From W1P20-047 sp045118335 (GTDB lineage: Bacteria; Actinomycetota; Coriobacteriia; Coriobacteriales; Eggerthellaceae), in contig JBGUXY010000002.1 of the NCBI GenBank assembly GCA_045118335.1, positions 1 to 9,410 on the forward strand: a DNA stretch of 9,410 nt, read 5' to 3'. The notes beneath the pieces are model-generated. The model searched no databases. It was not told the DNA's origin and saw nothing but the letters and a program-made list of their open reading frames with translations. Positions within the stretch are counted from its first letter, which is position 1. The number at the start of each line of letters is the position of its first letter. Shown in pieces: positions 6,149 through 9,410 of the stretch. Position numbers and translations under genes: made by a program.

Positions 6149-7360
6149 TTATGACGTATGGAAGTAGCGATCGAGCATGCCCAGCTTTTCAATGTATTCG
6201 TCGATATAAGGGAAGAAATTCTGGCGCGCGTAATCGATTGCCGAGCGTTTGACAGAGTCGGCTAGCTGGGCGTGCTTGGCGCACAAGGCAACCAGGCGCA
6301 GCAAGCCTCCACCGCGCGCTATATCGTTAATCGCGCGTAAGTCGGCTTCGCTTTCGGGCTCGAAGTACCCCTGCACCAAGGCGTCCCAAATGGCGTCGGT
6401 CATCTCGTCGTCATCTGGCACGAACCCCAAAACCGACCGCAGGATTATTTGGCGAACCCCATCGACATGCGTGATTTTGTAATGGAAGTACTCGGAGCCT
6501 ATATCGAAGAAGGGGTGCCCCCGGCTGATGTCAGCCATGTCGATAAGCACCAGCTCGCCGCGCTGAACCAAGATGTTGCCCACGTGGCAGTCGCCATGGA
6601 CCACGCCGTCGTGGCTCGGGATGGCGTCGATGAGGCGGACGAGCGCTTCGATTTCGTCGTTCGAGAGATACGCATCAAGGCTTCGGATCCACTTCTTGTA
6701 CAGCGCGTTGACGCTCTGGAACGTGTCGGGCAACGAGGCTTGGTGCATGTCCTTCATCACGCGGGCGTACTTGGCGCGGTACTCTGGGGCTTTGTCTGGG
6801 TTGTCGAGCATGAATTTCGACAGCGTCACTGCATCGATGAGCTCGTATACCGTTCCGTACCCATCGCTGCAGTGCACCGTGTCGAAGGGGATTGCGGTCG
6901 GCAGGCCGCTCACAAAAGAAGCTTTGGCGTTTTCCCGCTCCCTTTCGATACGATCGAGCCCGATGGCCGGATCGAAGATCTTCACAACGGTTTCTTCGTT
7001 CATGCGATAGACCGTGGCGCTGGCACCCCGGCCGATAACCTCGCAGCCGTCTAACGATATCTCCCTTGGCTTGCGCAGAATCTGCGTCAGATTGGTGAAA
7101 CCGGTTATTTCGAACACGTTGTATACTTCGGGATTCGCGTTGACGATGGGTATCGGGCCCGAGTTCTTGAACAGCATTGCGAGGACGCGCAGGCCAGAAG
7201 ACGAGATGTATTCAAGGTCGCTCACGTCAAGCACCACATCTGCGTCGGGGTTCGCCTCAATCGCATCAACCAGCTCGGCTTGCACGGCCTGGGCGTTTTC
7301 GGTACCAAGGTGTCCTTCCAAATAAAGCGTGAGCGTATTGTCTTCCAGCTTGCTTTTCAT
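6149..7360 (-). CDS. STAS domain fused to an aminoglycoside-phosphotransferase-like kinase
   Basis: A 403-residue cytosolic protein. Residues 1-97 are a STAS (anti-sigma-factor antagonist-like) domain with DVSDLEYISSSGLRVL; Ser54 aligns with the regulatory phospho-Ser of SpoIIAA. Residues 103-403 are an APH/choline-kinase-like fold with glycine loop IGRGASATVY (109-118), Lys127 in VVKIF, catalytic loop HGDCHVGN (255-262, Asp257 and Asn262) and metal-binding Asp274 in LIDMAD. All key kinase residues are present. The kinase part resembles the TIGR02172 family. A small molecule or a protein Ser could be the substrate; the fusion suggests phosphorylation linked to a partner-switching regulator, but no anti-sigma kinase, phosphatase or sigma factor is nearby. 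ATG 7360 has TTAAGGAG five bases upstream on its strand. The 187 bp before it hold no clear promoter. Confidence 0.88.
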   Translation of the reverse strand: MKSKLEDNTLTLYLEGHLGTENAQAVQAELVDAIEANPDADVVLDVSDLEYISSSGLRVLAMLFKNSGPIPIVNANPEVYNVFEITGFTNLTQILRKPREISLDGCEVIGRGASATVYRMNEETVVKIFDPAIGLDRIERERENAKASFVSGLPTAIPFDTVHCSDGYGTVYELIDAVTLSKFMLDNPDKAPEYRAKYARVMKDMHQASLPDTFQSVNALYKKWIRSLDAYLSNDEIEALVRLIDAIPSHDGVVHGDCHVGNILVQRGELVLIDMADISRGHPFFDIGSEYFHYKITHVDGVRQIILRSVLGFVPDDDEMTDAIWDALVQGYFEPESEADLRAINDIARGGGLLRLVALCAKHAQLADSVKRSAIDYARQNFFPYIDEYIEKLGMLDRYFHTS

Positions 7361-7547
7361 GCCTGCTCCTTAAGGCCACGTCTCTGACGATAAGTTTCAA
7401 TTGGTGAGCATTCTAAAGAATACCATCAAGAAGGTATTGGTTCGGCGGTCTTTTCTGCCGTCGTCTGTTCCCAGGCTGTTGTCCACCCCTCCCATTGTCT
7501 ATGGGAATTATGCCTGGTTGTATGAGGATTGTTGTTCGACCTGGCGA

Positions 7548-7763
7548 TTAGTACTCGAATTGCACGAGCCGGCATTCCGTACAGCAATGAGCTTCCACAT
7601 TCGTCCTGTGGCCCGACTTCACAGACGTTATCTTTACGAACCCTGGTGTCTTGCTGGCGTTGTGGACAATGCTGGGCACCTCGTCCGCGAAGCTGAACGC
7701 CCCGTCTTTCGTCGAGAACAGGAAGCCCTCGCGCATTTCGTTTCCGCATTTCGGGCATTTCAT
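7548..7763 (-). CDS. Small two-knuckle zinc-ribbon protein (DUF6487-like)
   Basis: A 71-residue protein beginning MKCPKCGNEMREGFLFS and ending HCCTECRLVQFEY. Cys3 and Cys6 form one pair and Cys61 and Cys64 the second, enough for one Zn site; Cys60 is extra. The length, the first knuckle followed by EGFLFSTKDGAFSFADE, and the C-terminal CxxCRLVQFEY fit small zinc-ribbon families of the DUF6487 type, whose function is unknown. ATG 7763 was preferred over an upstream frame extension because AAAGGA lies 8 bases before it and the knuckle starts at once. It lies 187 bp upstream of the STAS-kinase gene in the same direction, so shared transcription is possible. Its C-terminus resembles the gene stub at the left edge of the window. 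Confidence 0.8.
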   Translation of the reverse strand: MKCPKCGNEMREGFLFSTKDGAFSFADEVPSIVHNASKTPGFVKITSVKSGHRTNVEAHCCTECRLVQFEY

Positions 7764-7848
7764 GGCCGCGTCCTTTCGTCGTCTATCCGTCCCGTTTCGG
7801 CTTGTGTTCATTATGGCTGCCCATAGCTTCGATTACCAGATCCCCGCA

Positions 7849-7854
7849 ATTATA
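7849..7854 (-). promoter_or_regulatory. Candidate -10 box for the zinc-ribbon gene
   Basis: A perfect TATAAT on the minus strand (7854 to 7849) would give a leader of about 80 nt. The hexamer 17 bp upstream (AAGTTC) is a poor -35. AAACGAAC, also seen twice in the 5883-6012 segment, lies here on the minus strand at 7867-7860, just before the -10, and GTTC/GAAC arms surround it (7860-7875). The promoter is plausible but unproven. Confidence 0.35.
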
Positions 7855-7914
7855 TGGCTGTTCGTTTTGTTGAACTTCAAAAACGATTCGCGAAAAGCAT
7901 CGTCGGTCTAGCGA

Positions 7915-7960
7915 TTGTCCACATGTTAGCTTATTGGTATGATTTGTATAACAAGTTATA
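7915..7960 (+). promoter_or_regulatory. Extended -10 promoter with overlapping palindromic operator
   Basis: TTGTCC (7915-7920) and TATGAT (7938-7943) are separated by exactly 17 bp, with a TGG extended -10 motif directly before TATGAT. Transcription should begin near 7950. The palindrome TATAAC-AA-GTTATA (7947-7960) covers that point and is a natural binding site for a dimeric repressor such as the AbrB-like product of the first gene. Confidence 0.6.
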
Positions 7961-7982
7961 TTCATTAGCAAAGGAGGTGCGC

Positions 7983-8192
7983 GTGGCAATGCTAGAGGGC
8001 AAAGGCGCATGGACCGCCGTGGTTGGTGCCAAGGGCCAGATCGTCATTCCCAAGGAAGCCCGCGACATGTTTGGCATACGACCAGGCGATACGCTCGTAA
8101 TCCTTGGCGACGTGGAGCGTGGCCTGGCAATACCCCCTAAAGAGAAGTTCGACGAATGGATAAGCATCGTTTTCGAAGGAGGAAGGCAATGA
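7983..8192 (+). CDS. AbrB/MazE-family DNA-binding regulator
   Basis: A 69-residue protein with a SpoVT/AbrB swapped-hairpin domain: WTAVVGAKGQIVIPKEARDM then FGIRPGDTLVILGDVERGLAI, about residues 10-50. Such proteins dimerise and bind DNA, often as autorepressors or antitoxins. GTG 7983 is chosen because AAGGAGG (7971-7977) sits five bases before it; ATG 7989 is the alternative, two codons later. Its stop overlaps the next start as ATGA, so the glycosyltransferase is translationally coupled. No toxin gene (MazF, PemK, PIN) follows, so it is more likely a transcription regulator of its own operon than an antitoxin. The palindrome near the transcription start is its probable target. Confidence 0.88.
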   Translation: MAMLEGKGAWTAVVGAKGQIVIPKEARDMFGIRPGDTLVILGDVERGLAIPPKEKFDEWISIVFEGGRQ

Positions 8193-9367
8193 AGGTCCTC
8201 TGGTTCTGCATCCCTGCATATGGGCACACCAACCCGACTATCGAGGTCGTTCGCGAGCTCACGCGACGCGGCCACGAGGTGCGCTACTACTCGTTCGAGG
8301 AGTTCCGGGAGAAGATCGAAGGCGCTGGCGCGGATTATGTGGCCTGCGACTCCTATCTGCCCGCACTTGATGCCAAGGCCGAACGCAAGCTCCGTAAGGT
8401 GTCGACCACCGAGATGAGTGTCCAGTCGTTTCGCACTGTCGCCGCGCTCGACCCCGTCATCTCGCAGGATGTGGCAGCATGGCATCCCGACGTGCTGGTC
8501 ACGGACTCCGCATGCTTCTGGGGCAAGCTTGCCGCATTGAAGTTCAACCTTCCCTGGGTGTGCTCAACCACCACATTCGCCTTCAACCAGTATTCTTCAA
8601 AGTACATGAGCTCGAGTGCATCGGAGATCGCCGATATGGTCCTAGGACTTCCGCGCATGAACCGCGAGATACGAAAACTGCGGAGCTTCGGTTATCACGT
8701 AAAGAGCGCCCTCGACATCGTGCAGAACAAGCCTGATGACAACACCATCGTGTACACCTCACGCACCTTCCAGCCTTGCGCCGAAACCTTCGACGAAGTG
8801 CACTACCGATTCGTGGGCCCATCCGTGCGTGAGGTGGAGCCGCGCGCGAAAGAAGGCCGCCCGCTGGTGTTCGCGTCGCTCGGCACGGTCATCAACGACC
8901 GCCCCGGCTTCTATCGCACGCTCATCGATGCCTTGCATGACGAGGACGTCGAACTGCTCATCTCCTGTGGCAAAGCGTTCGACTCTTCATGCCTCGGCGA
9001 GCTTCCCGCCAACGTGCGCGTCGAGCACTATGTAGACCAGATGGAAGTGCTCTCGCGTACGAGCCTGTTCATCACGCACTGCGGCATGAATAGCGCATCG
9101 GAGGGCATGTGGATGGCGGTGCCCGAACTGCTCTTCCCCCTCACAGGTGAGCAGCGGGCTGTGGCGCGGCGCGTATCCGAAGTCGGTGCCGGAACCCTAC
9201 TCGACGAGGAAGACGCGAAGGCCGCATTGAAGTTGAAGGCTGCTGTGCTCAGCGCGCTTGCAGACGAGAACCTTTCCGCAGGGGCCGCCCGCATGAGAGA
9301 AGACCTGCGTTCGTGCGGCGGGCCCTCCAGTGCAGCCGACTTCATCGAGCAAGTTGCAGCGGGTTAG
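8189..9367 (+). CDS. GT1 (MGT/YjiC-like) UDP-sugar glycosyltransferase
   Basis: A 392-residue GT-B fold enzyme expected to move a sugar from a UDP-sugar to a small lipophilic acceptor in the cytosol. The N-terminal MKVLWFCIPAYGHTNP carries the catalytic-type His13; HPDVLVTDSACFWG fits the acceptor-domain strand with the partner Asp. The C-terminal donor-binding half has LVFASLGTV, DQMEVL, HCGMNSASEG (297-306) and PLTGEQ (317-322), matching the family HxGxxSxxE and (D/E)Q donor motifs. Length is usual for macrolide-type glycosyltransferases. ATG 8189 was chosen because GGAGGAAGG lies just upstream and it overlaps the AbrB stop by 4 nt; a longer in-frame start at 8156 lies inside the AbrB gene. 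The acceptor cannot be read from sequence. The 43 bp after the stop show no clear terminator. Confidence 0.9.
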   Translation: MKVLWFCIPAYGHTNPTIEVVRELTRRGHEVRYYSFEEFREKIEGAGADYVACDSYLPALDAKAERKLRKVSTTEMSVQSFRTVAALDPVISQDVAAWHPDVLVTDSACFWGKLAALKFNLPWVCSTTTFAFNQYSSKYMSSSASEIADMVLGLPRMNREIRKLRSFGYHVKSALDIVQNKPDDNTIVYTSRTFQPCAETFDEVHYRFVGPSVREVEPRAKEGRPLVFASLGTVINDRPGFYRTLIDALHDEDVELLISCGKAFDSSCLGELPANVRVEHYVDQMEVLSRTSLFITHCGMNSASEGMWMAVPELLFPLTGEQRAVARRVSEVGAGTLLDEEDAKAALKLKAAVLSALADENLSAGAARMREDLRSCGGPSSAADFIEQVAAG

Positions 9368-9410
9368 GCCGCGGGAATTACGCTGCTGCGCAGACAACTT
9401 GCACAATCGG

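Noticed and set aside
7401..7826. 141-codon plus-strand frame
   Set aside because: Antisense to the well-supported zinc-ribbon gene, with no domain and no ribosome site.
7983..8192. Toxin-antitoxin pair
   Set aside because: The AbrB/MazE-like gene is followed by a full glycosyltransferase, not by MazF, PemK, PIN or another toxin family.

Overview
The window looks like part of a chromosome from a high-GC, monoderm actinobacterium. The best guess is the Coriobacteriia, Eggerthellaceae-like. This is inferred from GC-rich third codon positions, strong AGGAGG-type ribosome sites, a compact secretion adaptor, and ACAGGGGAC-type intergenic repeats that I associate with that group. No 16S or other taxonomic marker is present.

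Left part (1-5.4 kb): a 3' gene stub of zinc-ribbon type at the very edge is followed by about 200 bp of direct and inverted repeats. A tight plus-strand three-gene operon then encodes an NHLM-type (nitrile-hydratase-leader microcin) peptide export system. It consists of a short HlyD-like adaptor (388-954), a C39-peptidase/permease/ATPase ABC protein (962-3112) and a partner permease/ATPase with the NHLM ABC2-type N-terminal domain (3127-5313). Intergenic gaps are 7 and 14 bp. Both ATPase domains look intact. The peptidase domain, however, has Ser where the catalytic Cys should be (ESGAA for ECGAA), while its Gln, His and Asp are kept. No convincing precursor peptide or modification enzyme is visible, so the cargo lies outside the window or is unrecognised.

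Middle part (5.4-6.15 kb): an AT-richer intergenic stretch holds a tiny zinc-ribbon reading frame with an uncertain start, a near-perfect 36-nt palindrome, and a 130-bp segment bounded by perfect 15-bp inverted repeats that resembles a MITE or regulatory element.

Right part (6.15-9.4 kb): on the minus strand lie a STAS domain fused to an aminoglycoside-phosphotransferase-like kinase and, upstream of it, a 71-residue two-knuckle zinc-ribbon protein. Divergent from these is a two-gene plus-strand operon: an AbrB/MazE-type DNA-binding protein overlapping by 4 nt (ATGA) a GT1/MGT-family glycosyltransferase. It is driven by a good extended -10 promoter with a palindrome over the predicted transcription start. 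The window ends 43 bp after the glycosyltransferase.
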